From NCBI RefSeq assembly GCF_002947535.1, contig NZ_PUAP01000016.1, positions 45,938 through 109,937 on the forward strand: a stretch of 64,000 nt of DNA, in the 5' to 3' direction. A program made the translations under genes and the position numbers. Origin of the DNA: Enterococcus mundtii. Its GTDB lineage: Bacteria > Bacillota > Bacilli > Lactobacillales > Enterococcaceae. This document shows, one piece after another, positions 29,992 to 37,892 of the stretch (the first letter of the stretch is position 1; every line of letters begins with the position of its first letter). Below the pieces are notes generated by a model. The model ran no database searches, had not been told where the DNA came from, and saw nothing but the letters and a program-made list of their open reading frames with translations.

Positions 29992-30243
29992 TCAACTGTT
30001 GATATGATGGGCTTTCAGGTTGCGTCTGATCGACCATGTGTAACATACAAGTAGAATGAGTATCAATCCTAATAGCGAGAGATACAATCCAGTTTGATCA
30101 TTTGTTTTTGGTAAAGGATTGATCACCTTCACTTCGGAACGAATCGTTGAATTTGTTTCAGGGGAAGGTGTTTCTTCTTTTGGTGTTGGCGCTTGCTCTG
30201 TGACTCCTAACATCCCAGTCAATTCAATCGTCGTTGCACTCAT
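29992..30243 (-). CDS. Small LPKTN sortase-anchored protein without visible signal peptide
   Basis: The 83-residue product begins MSATTIELTGMLGVTEQ, then a Pro/Glu/Thr linker, the sortase motif LPKTND, a strong membrane segment (YLSLLGLILILLVCYTW) and a basic tail. No hydrophobic signal sequence precedes the mature-like start. The ribosome-binding site AAGAAGGG stands just before the ATG, 21 bases after the preceding gene. It is the shorter paralogue of the protein at 24237. It may insert through its single C-terminal membrane segment, or depend on an unusual export route. Both ideas are inference. Confidence 0.7.
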   Translation of the reverse strand: MSATTIELTGMLGVTEQAPTPKEETPSPETNSTIRSEVKVINPLPKTNDQTGLYLSLLGLILILLVCYTWSIRRNLKAHHINS

Positions 30244-30264
30244 GTTATCCCTTCTTACTTAAGA

Positions 30265-30858
30265 TTAAAATTTTAAGGCATCCAGTTGAAGCGTCAATGT
30301 AAATGCTGGATTTGCTCTTGCAACTGTGTCAGACGAAACAGTCCCAGTGAAATTGAATGTAGCTGCATTAGGTCCTGTAATCCCTCCATTCGCTGCTAAG
30401 CTGCCCTCGCTATTTGCCAATGTAAATAGATTAGTTACCTCTGTGAAAGCATGTAATTCTCCATTTGTGATTAAATCTTCCGAAACAGAAAACTCAGGTG
30501 AATTGATAGTTAGACTACTGATTTCAGAAAAATCCCCACCTGTATTGGCAAAATTTTGAATTGACACTGAAACGGGTCGACCTGAGTTATTGACGATATT
30601 ATAAGTTGGCGAAGCAATCTCCGCTGTATTTCTATGATTGTAGAAGATGGTTGCCGTATCTAGTGTCACATTCACCCAATTAGTATCGCCTTCTTCGATT
30701 TCTTCATCAGGATCTGTATTATCTAAACCTAAAGAGCCATTGATCGTGATATCGGCGGTTGGTTCTGCAAGCACATCCGTTGCTAGGGTCGTTGCTGGTG
30801 CGAACGCTCCTGCGGTTGTTCCTAAAACTAATAAACTAGATAATAATTTCTTTTTCAT
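30265..30858 (-). CDS. Small secreted surface protein with WxL-locus-like character
   Basis: The 197-residue product has a classical signal peptide (MKKKLLSSLLVLGTTAGAFA...) and a mature start ADITINGSLGLDNTDPDEE. The rest is all-beta, with VNVTLDTATIFYNH, PTYNIVNNSGRPVSVSIQNF and a final FTLTLQLDALKF strand. It resembles the small WxL-domain-type proteins of enterococcal surface loci, but the W-x-L motifs themselves are not visible, so I do not call it WxL. Its mature start shares the I-x-L/N-G-x-LG pattern with both small LPxTG proteins. It is the third gene of unit 1. Its function is unknown. Confidence 0.65.
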   Translation of the reverse strand: MKKKLLSSLLVLGTTAGAFAPATTLATDVLAEPTADITINGSLGLDNTDPDEEIEEGDTNWVNVTLDTATIFYNHRNTAEIASPTYNIVNNSGRPVSVSIQNFANTGGDFSEISSLTINSPEFSVSEDLITNGELHAFTEVTNLFTLANSEGSLAANGGITGPNAATFNFTGTVSSDTVARANPAFTLTLQLDALKF

Positions 30859-30887
30859 TCTAATATTCCCCTATCTATTTTTTATTT

Positions 30888-31415
30888 TTATTCGATGACT
30901 AATGTCACTCCAGCTGCTACTTGTCCTTTTTTCTGATTCGTATCTGGATCGTACAAGCTAAACATTGCTACAGATGGATGTTCTCCTTTCTCCAGTGACT
31001 GTTCGAGTGTCACCTCTTTTATTTCATACCCTGGCTGGATTGCGCCAGATGTATAAACAAGTTCATCGTTACTCTTTTTTCGTATTTCCACATTGATTGG
31101 ATGGCCATTTTCAAGTGGATTCTTGATCATCAATTCACCTTGGAGCGTTCGGTGATCAAACGTCGCCTCTGGTGAAATCATTAGATTGAATTTACTTCTA
31201 TCAGCTGCTGTTTGGGCTAACTCTGATAACTCTTCTTCTGAGATTCGTTGTGCATCTTTGCCATCTGGTAAGAATTCACCACTGACAAGGGTTACTGGTT
31301 CTGGGGTTTCCTGAGAAAAATGGCGGTAAAGGAGCCAACCTGCGATTATTAATAAGAGAAGTATGAATATGATGATGATTTGTTTTTTACGTTTTTGATC
31401 CGTTCCTTGTTCCAT
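30888..31415 (-). CDS. Single-pass membrane protein with extracellular beta domain
   Basis: The 175-residue product has a short basic N-terminus (QKRKKQ) and one membrane helix at residues ~12-31. An extracellular domain follows with an ISEEELSELAQTAADRSKF helix and a beta-rich part (LQGELMIKNPLENGHPINVEIRK ... GVTLVIE). The beta part resembles the C-terminal Ig-like domain seen in membrane proteins of WxL or pilus-like surface loci. Its ATG overlaps the stop of the preceding gene by one base (TAATG), so the pair is translationally coupled. It may tether or assemble the large adhesin on the membrane. That role is inference. Confidence 0.65.
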   Translation of the reverse strand: MEQGTDQKRKKQIIIIFILLLLIIAGWLLYRHFSQETPEPVTLVSGEFLPDGKDAQRISEEELSELAQTAADRSKFNLMISPEATFDHRTLQGELMIKNPLENGHPINVEIRKKSNDELVYTSGAIQPGYEIKEVTLEQSLEKGEHPSVAMFSLYDPDTNQKKGQVAAGVTLVIE

Positions 31416-33622
31416 TAATCCTCATCTCCTTGTGCTGATAACGTATAGGTCAGTCGAAAATCAACTTCGTGCTTTCTGAAAATCGATCCTGCAAATTCGC
31501 CCTTTAAAAAAAGTTCCAGCGGATCAGTTAAGAAAGGCTGTAGTACCATCGCGTCTAGTTTGTTTTCACCTATCACCAATGGTCCTAATTTTTGTCCATC
31601 CGTTGCCCCAATATTAAGCAATAAATGATCGTCACTCACTTCATTGATCTGATCGACTAAAGTGATCGTCGGGTTTGCCGAACGGTTCGTGACATAAGTG
31701 ACAGAAAAATCAATTGGGAAATTGCTATGACTAATGATCGGTTGACTGTGTTCAATTTTATAGAAAGTCCCTGATTCACGAATATCAAACAGTTTCTGCA
31801 AAGGAACTTCCACATGGATTGGACTTCGGTCAATCGTGATTTGCTTTTCTTCCCACAAACTCTCACTTGCAAAAAGCTGCATTTCTGGATCATCATTGAC
31901 CGCTGCTGCGACCTGAACATAGACATAGTACGTTCCAGCGCGTAGCTGATCATTGTGCCAAGTTAAGTTCGTGGATCTTTCAGTTGCAACAACACCAGTC
32001 GTATCAATCGTCGCTTGCTCAATTGCTACTTGTGCGCCTTGTGATGTAATCGAATCGCCGCTCCACAGCCGCTCCCTGCTCAGCTTATAATTCACTTCTG
32101 TCAGGATACGTCTAGCTGGCTCATACGAATCGATAGTGGTGATTAGCTCACTTTTGCCAATACCAACCTCTGCAACATTGTCCCAACTCACTTGGATGCC
32201 TTTTTGATAAACAGCTTGTCGCAATGCAGTATGGCTAAATTGGTTATCCGCCAAAGTTTGTGAAGCTCTTCCAGGCACTTCTCTTCTTTGTAAGTTCTGT
32301 GCTTGATTTAAATAATAAAACTGATATTCGCCAACTTCTCCCGTAACTCCATCTGTTCGATTGAACGTCATATTTCGTGCAAACAGACCATTTGCATTTC
32401 CAGTATTTTGGAAACGAATAAAGTCTGGTTCGTTGGCATTAAAAGTAACGCTACCACCTGAATTGATTCGACCATGACTTAAAAATGTCGCTTGCGCATC
32501 TTTATTGATATTGATCGTAGTCGCCCGCGTATTTGAAAAATTCAACGGACGGTTGGCTGTTTGTCGATAAAAGAACTTAGCATTTTCAGCTATCGTGAAT
32601 ATGACATCTGCCCCAAAAGTAAAATTTTGCTTGGAAGAGATAATATGGACTTCTGCATTTTCTTCTACTGTAATGCGTAAACGACCATCGCTACCAGCCG
32701 ATCCCCCAGTTCCATAGGCAAAAAAGAAACCGGTATGTAGTTCTGTTTGATGGTCAATTGTCGTTTTCGAACCTTCGGCAAAAATGACATTATATCCTTC
32801 CATAAATTCCTGACTACTCGTGCCAGCTCGACTTGTAAATGTATTTTCTCCTTTGAATATAAACCTCGATTGCTGATTCCATGTTAAAAATGGTTGAGCG
32901 CCAGTACGTGCGTGATAATTTACGTTTTCTAAAATTGCGGTAAAGATGATTCCTGTCGTTCCTGCTGAACCAATGATGCCATAATACGTGTTGTTGTCAT
33001 ACACTCGTCCGGAAGCATCTGTCAAGGTATTACTACCAAAATTCATATTTCGTAATGTCGCTTCTACCCCTGAAGTCCTTATGCGAAATCCTGTGTTACT
33101 AGCGATCGTACTTGCATTATTGGCATATAGCATATGAAACCCTTGTCCGTCGATCACTACATTTTTATGGATATCAAAAACATCTGAGGCATTATAAAAA
33201 ATGTTGTTTGTCAAGCGGACGTGGTAGGTCCCAGTGCCTGGATCTGTTCGGATCGTATTCAAAGCATTTCTTAATTCACTCGCCGTTCCAGCGAGAAATG
33301 GATTTGCTTCTGTACCTAGATGATCCCCTCTCAAGTTGATTCCTTCCTCATTTTGTAAAAAAGCACTGCTTCCTGTTTCCTCTTTTAGTCGTTCCTCTCT
33401 TTCAAAATCCTCCTTATTCTCTACCTCATACGAATACTCTTTTTCACTATCGCTTTGTTGTATTATTTCTTCATCATTTTCTAATTCAGATTTGTAATAG
33501 CTCTCATTTTCAATTGAAACATCATTTTTAATAACTTCAAAATAAACATCATCCGCATAGTTATTTGTCAAAGGAACAAGCAAAATGCTAAAAAATCCAA
33601 TAAAAAAAAGGAATTTAATCAA
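31415..33622 (-). CDS. Pectate-lyase-like adhesive surface protein 1
   Basis: The 735-residue secreted paralogue starts with TTG at 33622, nine bases after GGGAGG. It has a signal peptide, a very acidic linker (residues ~35-85) and the adhesive beta-helix opening LGTEANPFLAGTASELRNAL. Rungs DVFDIHKNVVIDGQGFHMLY and ATLRNMNFGSNTL follow, with two C-terminal beta domains and the end FRLTYTLSAQGDED. Residues ~100-470 align closely by eye with the protein at 27576 (EGSKTTIDHQT, DSSGRVYDN-like and FEGENTF/FKGENTF stretches). It is the first gene of the four-gene unit 1. No LPxTG signal is present. Confidence 0.72.
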   Translation of the reverse strand: MIKFLFFIGFFSILLVPLTNNYADDVYFEVIKNDVSIENESYYKSELENDEEIIQQSDSEKEYSYEVENKEDFEREERLKEETGSSAFLQNEEGINLRGDHLGTEANPFLAGTASELRNALNTIRTDPGTGTYHVRLTNNIFYNASDVFDIHKNVVIDGQGFHMLYANNASTIASNTGFRIRTSGVEATLRNMNFGSNTLTDASGRVYDNNTYYGIIGSAGTTGIIFTAILENVNYHARTGAQPFLTWNQQSRFIFKGENTFTSRAGTSSQEFMEGYNVIFAEGSKTTIDHQTELHTGFFFAYGTGGSAGSDGRLRITVEENAEVHIISSKQNFTFGADVIFTIAENAKFFYRQTANRPLNFSNTRATTININKDAQATFLSHGRINSGGSVTFNANEPDFIRFQNTGNANGLFARNMTFNRTDGVTGEVGEYQFYYLNQAQNLQRREVPGRASQTLADNQFSHTALRQAVYQKGIQVSWDNVAEVGIGKSELITTIDSYEPARRILTEVNYKLSRERLWSGDSITSQGAQVAIEQATIDTTGVVATERSTNLTWHNDQLRAGTYYVYVQVAAAVNDDPEMQLFASESLWEEKQITIDRSPIHVEVPLQKLFDIRESGTFYKIEHSQPIISHSNFPIDFSVTYVTNRSANPTITLVDQINEVSDDHLLLNIGATDGQKLGPLVIGENKLDAMVLQPFLTDPLELFLKGEFAGSIFRKHEVDFRLTYTLSAQGDED

Positions 33623-33967
33623 AAAAAATTACCTCCCTATCATTAATATATAAATATAAAATAATGTGTATAAGATTAAACTTGTATGATAAAACGATAA
33701 TACTACAACGGTAAATAAAGTGTCAATAAATAACTTTTGTGTTTTTTAATAACTTCTACTCCTAAATCTAATGATTAAACTGTTCATATTTTCACAGATA
33801 AAAATACTCGTGATTCTGTTTGATCAAGGCTATCATGGCAGGTATGATAGCAAAAGTTCGGCTAACCTTATTCTCCCACTTATCTATGTACTAAAGACTA
33901 CAATGCGCTATTAAAAGCATATGAGAAAACGCATGTGCTTCTCCAACGGAAAAGTCTTTTCTAGAAC
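33623..33967. other. Intergenic region before fru operon end, no gene seen
   Basis: This ~345-bp AT-rich stretch upstream of the TTG start at 33622 contains no convincing gene. The 5' leader is very A/T-rich with several possible -10 boxes, and I could not choose one with confidence. Confidence 0.35.
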
Positions 33968-34002
33968 AAAAAAATACGGACCAGAATAGATTCTGATCCG
34001 TA
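33968..34002 (-). terminator. Terminator of fruRKA operon
   Basis: TACGGACCAGAAT pairs with ATTCTGATCCGTA (13 bp, one G-T mismatch). On the minus strand seven T follow at 33974-33968. It lies 24 bases after the fruA stop. Confidence 0.9.
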
Positions 34003-34025
34003 CTTTTACTGTTTTGAATTAAGAA

Positions 34026-35960
34026 CTATGCTACTTTGACTGCATCTGGTGATTTTCTCAATGCACCGTAAATCACTCCAGAAACAATTGCACCGATTGC
34101 AATGAATACAAGATACATAATCGGATGACTTAGTAAGAAGACAACGAAGATACCGCCGTGTGGTGCCAATAACTTGATTCCAAATGCACCGACTAAACCA
34201 CCTGTCAATGCAGAACCAATAATGAAACTTGGAATTGCTCTGATTGGATCAGCTGCGGCAAATGGAATTGATCCTTCGGTTACGAAGGAGAGACCCATGA
34301 CAATGTTTGTCAACCCAGCATCTTGGTCTGTTTTACTAAATTTATTTTTGAACAAACGCGTTGCAACGAAGATAGCTAATGGTGGAACCATTCCTCCCGC
34401 CATAACGGAAGCCATCACGACACTACCACCAGTTGCGACAGTAGTTGCTAATGTTGCTGTACCAAACACATATGCTGCTTTATTGATTGGTCCACCTAGA
34501 TCGGCAGCCATCATCCCAGCAAGTAATGCGCCTAATAACGCAGCATTTGAACCGCTAAGTCCAGACAAGAAACCATTCAAGCCATCATTGATTGCTTTCA
34601 TCGGTACATTGACCATCAACATCAAGAAACCGGTAATCAACAATCCGAATACAGGATAGAATAAAATCGTTTTGATTCCTTCCAGTGACTTAGGTAAGTT
34701 TTTGAATAATTTACGTAAGAAGACGATCACGTAACCTGCTAAGAAACCACCGATCAAGGCACCTAAGAATCCTGCGCCACCTGTATTTGCTAAAGCTCCA
34801 GCTGCAAAACCAACGATCAATCCAGGACGATCACCAATACTTGACGCAATGAATCCAGCTAAAACTGGTAACATAAAGCCAAATGCGGCTTGTCCAATTT
34901 GATTGAACCAGCTTGCTGCTTGGTTGTAATTCCCAAGGTTGGCTAATTGATCTTGTGGTACACCCATGAATTGGTCGACCATGAATGATAAGGCAATGGC
35001 GATCCCACCACCGATAACGAATGGTAACATGTGAGAAACACCGTTCATCAAATCTTTATAGATTCGTTGGCCGATCGTTCCATCTGCATTTCCTTCGTCA
35101 GAAGAATTTTCTTTTCCATCACCATGGAAAACTGGTGCTGAGCCGCTGACAGCTAAGTTGATCAATTCTTCAGTTTTGCGGATACCGTCACTTACTGGAC
35201 GATTGACTAATTCTTTTCCGTCAAAACGATTCATTTCGACTTTTTTATCAGCCGCGATGATGACGCCATCTGCACGAGCAATATCTTCAGCTGTTAAACG
35301 ATTTTTGATTCCTTCTGAACCGTTTGTTTCAACTTTGATCTCTACACCCATCTCTTTGGCTTTTTTCTTCAACGCATCTTCAGCCATGTAAGTATGAGCG
35401 ATCCCTGTCGGACATGCAGTAACTGCAACGACGAATTTTTTATTGGATGAAGCCGCTGTTTGTGCTGCTGCTTCTTCTTGTTCCGCTACCGCTTCTGCTT
35501 CTTTTTGTTGTTCAGCAGTTTGGAACAATTCTTGGACTTCTTCCGGTGTTCCTGCTTCTTTTAATTTTCCAACAAAATCTGGATCGATCAACAAACGTGA
35601 TAAGGCAGCTAATGCTTGCAAATGCGTGTCGTTCGCTCCTTCTGGTGCGGCGATCATAAAGAATAAGAAAGTTGGTTGACCATCTAGTGCTTCATAATCG
35701 ACGCCTTTCTTGCTTTTCGCAAACAAGACTGTTGCTTCTTTGACAGCAGCGTTTTTCGCGTGTGGCATCGCAATGCCATCGCCTAGACCCGTTGAGGTTT
35801 GAGCTTCACGAGCTAAAATCCCTTGTTTATAAGTTTCGATATCTGAGATACGACCTGCATCATACATTTTTTGGACCATTTCATCGATGGCACCTTTTTT
35901 ATCAGTTGCCTGTAGATCCATGATCATCGCATCTTTGATCATTAAGTCTTTGATTTCCAT
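34026..35960 (-). CDS. fruA: Fructose-specific PTS EIIABC
   Basis: The 644-residue permease carries EIIA at ~1-150 with the phosphorylated histidine in GDGIAMPHAKN. EIIB is at ~170-275 with cysteine in VTACPTGIAHTYMAEDAL, and a membrane EIIC runs from ~300 to 640. It imports fructose and phosphorylates it to fructose 1-phosphate, with phosphate passed from HPr through the histidine and cysteine. An Ala/Glu-rich linker joins EIIA and EIIB. It is the last gene of fruR-fruK-fruA, 18 bases after fruK, with a strong terminator. Length and order are normal for Firmicutes. Confidence 0.95.
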   Translation of the reverse strand: MEIKDLMIKDAMIMDLQATDKKGAIDEMVQKMYDAGRISDIETYKQGILAREAQTSTGLGDGIAMPHAKNAAVKEATVLFAKSKKGVDYEALDGQPTFLFFMIAAPEGANDTHLQALAALSRLLIDPDFVGKLKEAGTPEEVQELFQTAEQQKEAEAVAEQEEAAAQTAASSNKKFVVAVTACPTGIAHTYMAEDALKKKAKEMGVEIKVETNGSEGIKNRLTAEDIARADGVIIAADKKVEMNRFDGKELVNRPVSDGIRKTEELINLAVSGSAPVFHGDGKENSSDEGNADGTIGQRIYKDLMNGVSHMLPFVIGGGIAIALSFMVDQFMGVPQDQLANLGNYNQAASWFNQIGQAAFGFMLPVLAGFIASSIGDRPGLIVGFAAGALANTGGAGFLGALIGGFLAGYVIVFLRKLFKNLPKSLEGIKTILFYPVFGLLITGFLMLMVNVPMKAINDGLNGFLSGLSGSNAALLGALLAGMMAADLGGPINKAAYVFGTATLATTVATGGSVVMASVMAGGMVPPLAIFVATRLFKNKFSKTDQDAGLTNIVMGLSFVTEGSIPFAAADPIRAIPSFIIGSALTGGLVGAFGIKLLAPHGGIFVVFLLSHPIMYLVFIAIGAIVSGVIYGALRKSPDAVKVA

Positions 35961-35978
35961 GATTTATCCCCCACGATA

Positions 35979-36893
35979 TTAATCAATTTTTGTTATTTCT
36001 ACTTCAGGTAACAATTCATCAATGAATGAACGAACCGCTAAATCATCTGAAAAAGCAGTTGCACTTCCACATGCCACGCCCCATTTGAACGCTTCTACCG
36101 CATCTCTATGCTTGCTGTATGAACCGATAAAACCAGCAATCATCGAGTCTCCGGCGCCCACTGAATTTTTCAATGGTCGAACTAACACATTCGAACGGTA
36201 GGTTCCTTCTTTCGTAAACAATAAAGCACCGTCACCAGCCATTGAGATCAAGACATTTTTTACTCCTTCTGCCAATAATTTCTTGCCATAAGGTAGGATA
36301 TCTTCAACAGATTCGAATGTCACATCATACAATTCAGCTAATTCGTGATTGTTTGGTTTGATCAATAATGGTTCTTTTTTCAATGCTTCTTTCAAATCAT
36401 CGCCAGTGGTATCGATCACAAACTCAGCACCTTTTTCACGAATGATCTCGATCAACTCTTGGTAGAATCCAGCACGCAAGCTCGCTGGCGCACTTCCTGA
36501 CAATACCACGATATCGTCTGCTCCAACTGTCGCTAATTCCGCTTTCAAACGTTCAATAGCTTGATCTGAGATCGTTGGTCCTTGTCCGTTGATCTCTGTT
36601 TCAGAATCTGACTTTAATTTGATGTTGATCCGTGTATCTTCTTTTACTTGTGTAAAAGCTGTTGCGATTTGTTCTTCTTTCAACCAGTCAGAAATAAAAT
36701 TCCCAGTGAAACCACCAAGAAATCCTAAAGCGGTCGAATCAGAATCGATGCGCTTCAAAATACGGGAAACGTTGATCCCCTTTCCACCTGGGACTTTGAA
36801 ATCTTCGGTCATTCGATTTAAATCACCGAGTTTTAATCCATCTACTCGTACGATAAAATCGATGGATGGATTAAGCGTTACTGTATAAATCAT
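35979..36893 (-). CDS. fruK: 1-phosphofructokinase
   Basis: The 304-residue PfkB-family kinase converts fructose 1-phosphate to fructose 1,6-bisphosphate. It starts MIYTVTLNPSIDF, has the GGKGINVSRIL substrate loop and the PfkB signature SVGAGDSMIAGFIGSY with its catalytic aspartate. It lies between fruR (four-base ATGA overlap) and fruA. Position and the TVTLNPSID start support FruK rather than tagatose-6-phosphate kinase. Confidence 0.94.
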   Translation of the reverse strand: MIYTVTLNPSIDFIVRVDGLKLGDLNRMTEDFKVPGGKGINVSRILKRIDSDSTALGFLGGFTGNFISDWLKEEQIATAFTQVKEDTRINIKLKSDSETEINGQGPTISDQAIERLKAELATVGADDIVVLSGSAPASLRAGFYQELIEIIREKGAEFVIDTTGDDLKEALKKEPLLIKPNNHELAELYDVTFESVEDILPYGKKLLAEGVKNVLISMAGDGALLFTKEGTYRSNVLVRPLKNSVGAGDSMIAGFIGSYSKHRDAVEAFKWGVACGSATAFSDDLAVRSFIDELLPEVEITKID

Positions 36894-37642
36894 TGATTTG
36901 CCTCCTTAATTGTCGTCCGTTCACTGTAGTCATCAAGAAATTCTAGTGGACAACGCTCGGTTATGATCGTGGCATCTTGCAGTGGTGCAACAGAAACAAA
37001 GGTTTGTTTATTGAACTTCGTATGGTCAAGTAAAACATAACTATCTTGGGCATTTGTGATTGCTAAGCGTTTGACCGCTGCTTCTTCTGGATCTGGCGTA
37101 GTGAATCCACGTTCAAGGTGAACGCCATTCATTCCCATAAATGCTTTATTAAAGTGGTAATCCCGTAATTGGCTAAGTGTATTAGCTCCTAATACTGCAT
37201 TCGTTGAAAGCTTCACTTGCCCCCCTAGGACGATCGTTGAGACTTGCAGATCAACTAGCGCAGCAGCATGTTTTACTGAGTTAGTCACAACAGTGATCCG
37301 TTTATCTTTTAAAAAGGGGATCATCTCTAACGTGGTTGATCCTGCATCAAGATAAATGACTTCTTCATCGTTCACTAGTTCTGCTGCTAGTCGTGCAATC
37401 ACTTGTTTTTCATGAACGTTTTTGAGCGTTTTTTCACTCATGTTCTGTTCAAAACCTAAAAGCTCTTCTTTTTTGGCTCCTCCATGGATACGTTGCAATA
37501 AGCCTTCATCTTCTAACTCTTGAAGATCCCGTCTAATCGTTGATTCAGAAGCATCTAACAAGATCACTAACTCTTGGGACTTGACAATTTTATGTTGCTC
37601 CAATAGTTGCAAGATTTTTTGTTTACGTTCTTCTGTAAGCAT
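36890..37642 (-). CDS. fruR: DeoR-family fructose operon regulator
   Basis: The 250-residue DeoR-type repressor has a winged helix-turn-helix at residues ~1-57 (ERKQKILQLLEQHKIV ... SESTIRRDLQELE). A sugar-phosphate-sensing domain follows, with the VIYLDAGSTTLEM, TVVTNS and GINGVHLE-like MGMNGVHLERGFT motifs. It should sense fructose 1-phosphate. The frame opens at 37753, but GAGGTGAT precedes the ATG at 37642 by seven bases, and the upstream part overlaps the promoter. It is the first gene of the fru operon, and candidate binding repeats lie at 37701-37722. Confidence 0.92.
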   Translation of the reverse strand: MLTEERKQKILQLLEQHKIVKSQELVILLDASESTIRRDLQELEDEGLLQRIHGGAKKEELLGFEQNMSEKTLKNVHEKQVIARLAAELVNDEEVIYLDAGSTTLEMIPFLKDKRITVVTNSVKHAAALVDLQVSTIVLGGQVKLSTNAVLGANTLSQLRDYHFNKAFMGMNGVHLERGFTTPDPEEAAVKRLAITNAQDSYVLLDHTKFNKQTFVSVAPLQDATIITERCPLEFLDDYSERTTIKEANQ

Positions 37643-37664
37643 TTCCACGATCACCTCACGATAG

Positions 37665-37693
37665 ATTCTAGCATATTTTATTTTAATATTCAA
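37665..37693 (-). promoter_or_regulatory. Promoter of fruRKA
   Basis: On the minus strand TTGAAT (37693-37688), a 17-base spacer and TAGAAT (37670-37665) form a good sigma-A promoter. A TG one base upstream of the -10 makes it an extended -10. It is 22 bases before the fruR start. Confidence 0.75.
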
Positions 37694-37700
37694 CAGGATA

Positions 37701-37722
37701 CGTTCAAAAACATTCAAAAACG
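37701..37722. promoter_or_regulatory. Candidate FruR operator: direct repeats upstream of -35
   Basis: On the plus strand CGTTCAAAAA is directly followed by CATTCAAAAA and CG, giving two near-identical 10-bp repeats just upstream of the fru promoter. DeoR-type sugar regulators of Firmicutes use GTTCAAA-like half-sites, so this is the likely FruR site. Assignment is inference. Confidence 0.5.
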
Positions 37723-37760
37723 ATAAAAAACCTGAATCACTGACTACCTTCAACTACAGT

Positions 37761-37807
37761 AAGGTGGCATCCACAAAAGTTGAAGCGTAAATTGTGGATG
37801 CCACCTT
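37761..37807. repeat. Core palindrome related to repeat elements A and B (copy C)
   Basis: AAGGTGGCATCCACAA pairs perfectly with TTGTGGATGCCACCTT around a 15-base loop. The stem matches the inner stems of copies A and B (GGCGCCATCCACAAA) with paired substitutions, and the loop core TTGAAG is shared. It lies between the 441-residue gene and fruR. A T-run follows only on the plus strand, where no gene ends, so it is not an ordinary terminator. Confidence 0.6.
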
Positions 37808-37892
37808 AAATTTTTTTGTTTAATACTTTCTTATTGCATATTTTCAATCATTTCAGCACGATCCATATTTTTGCCATAGATAGCCAAATCAG

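Noticed and set aside
30265..30858. Calling the 197-residue protein a WxL-domain protein
   Set aside because: The fold type and context are similar, but the two W-x-L motifs are not visible.
35158..35679. Long plus-strand frames opposite fruA
   Set aside because: They are antisense by-products of the codon use of fruA, Ala/Ser/Phe-rich and without start signals.
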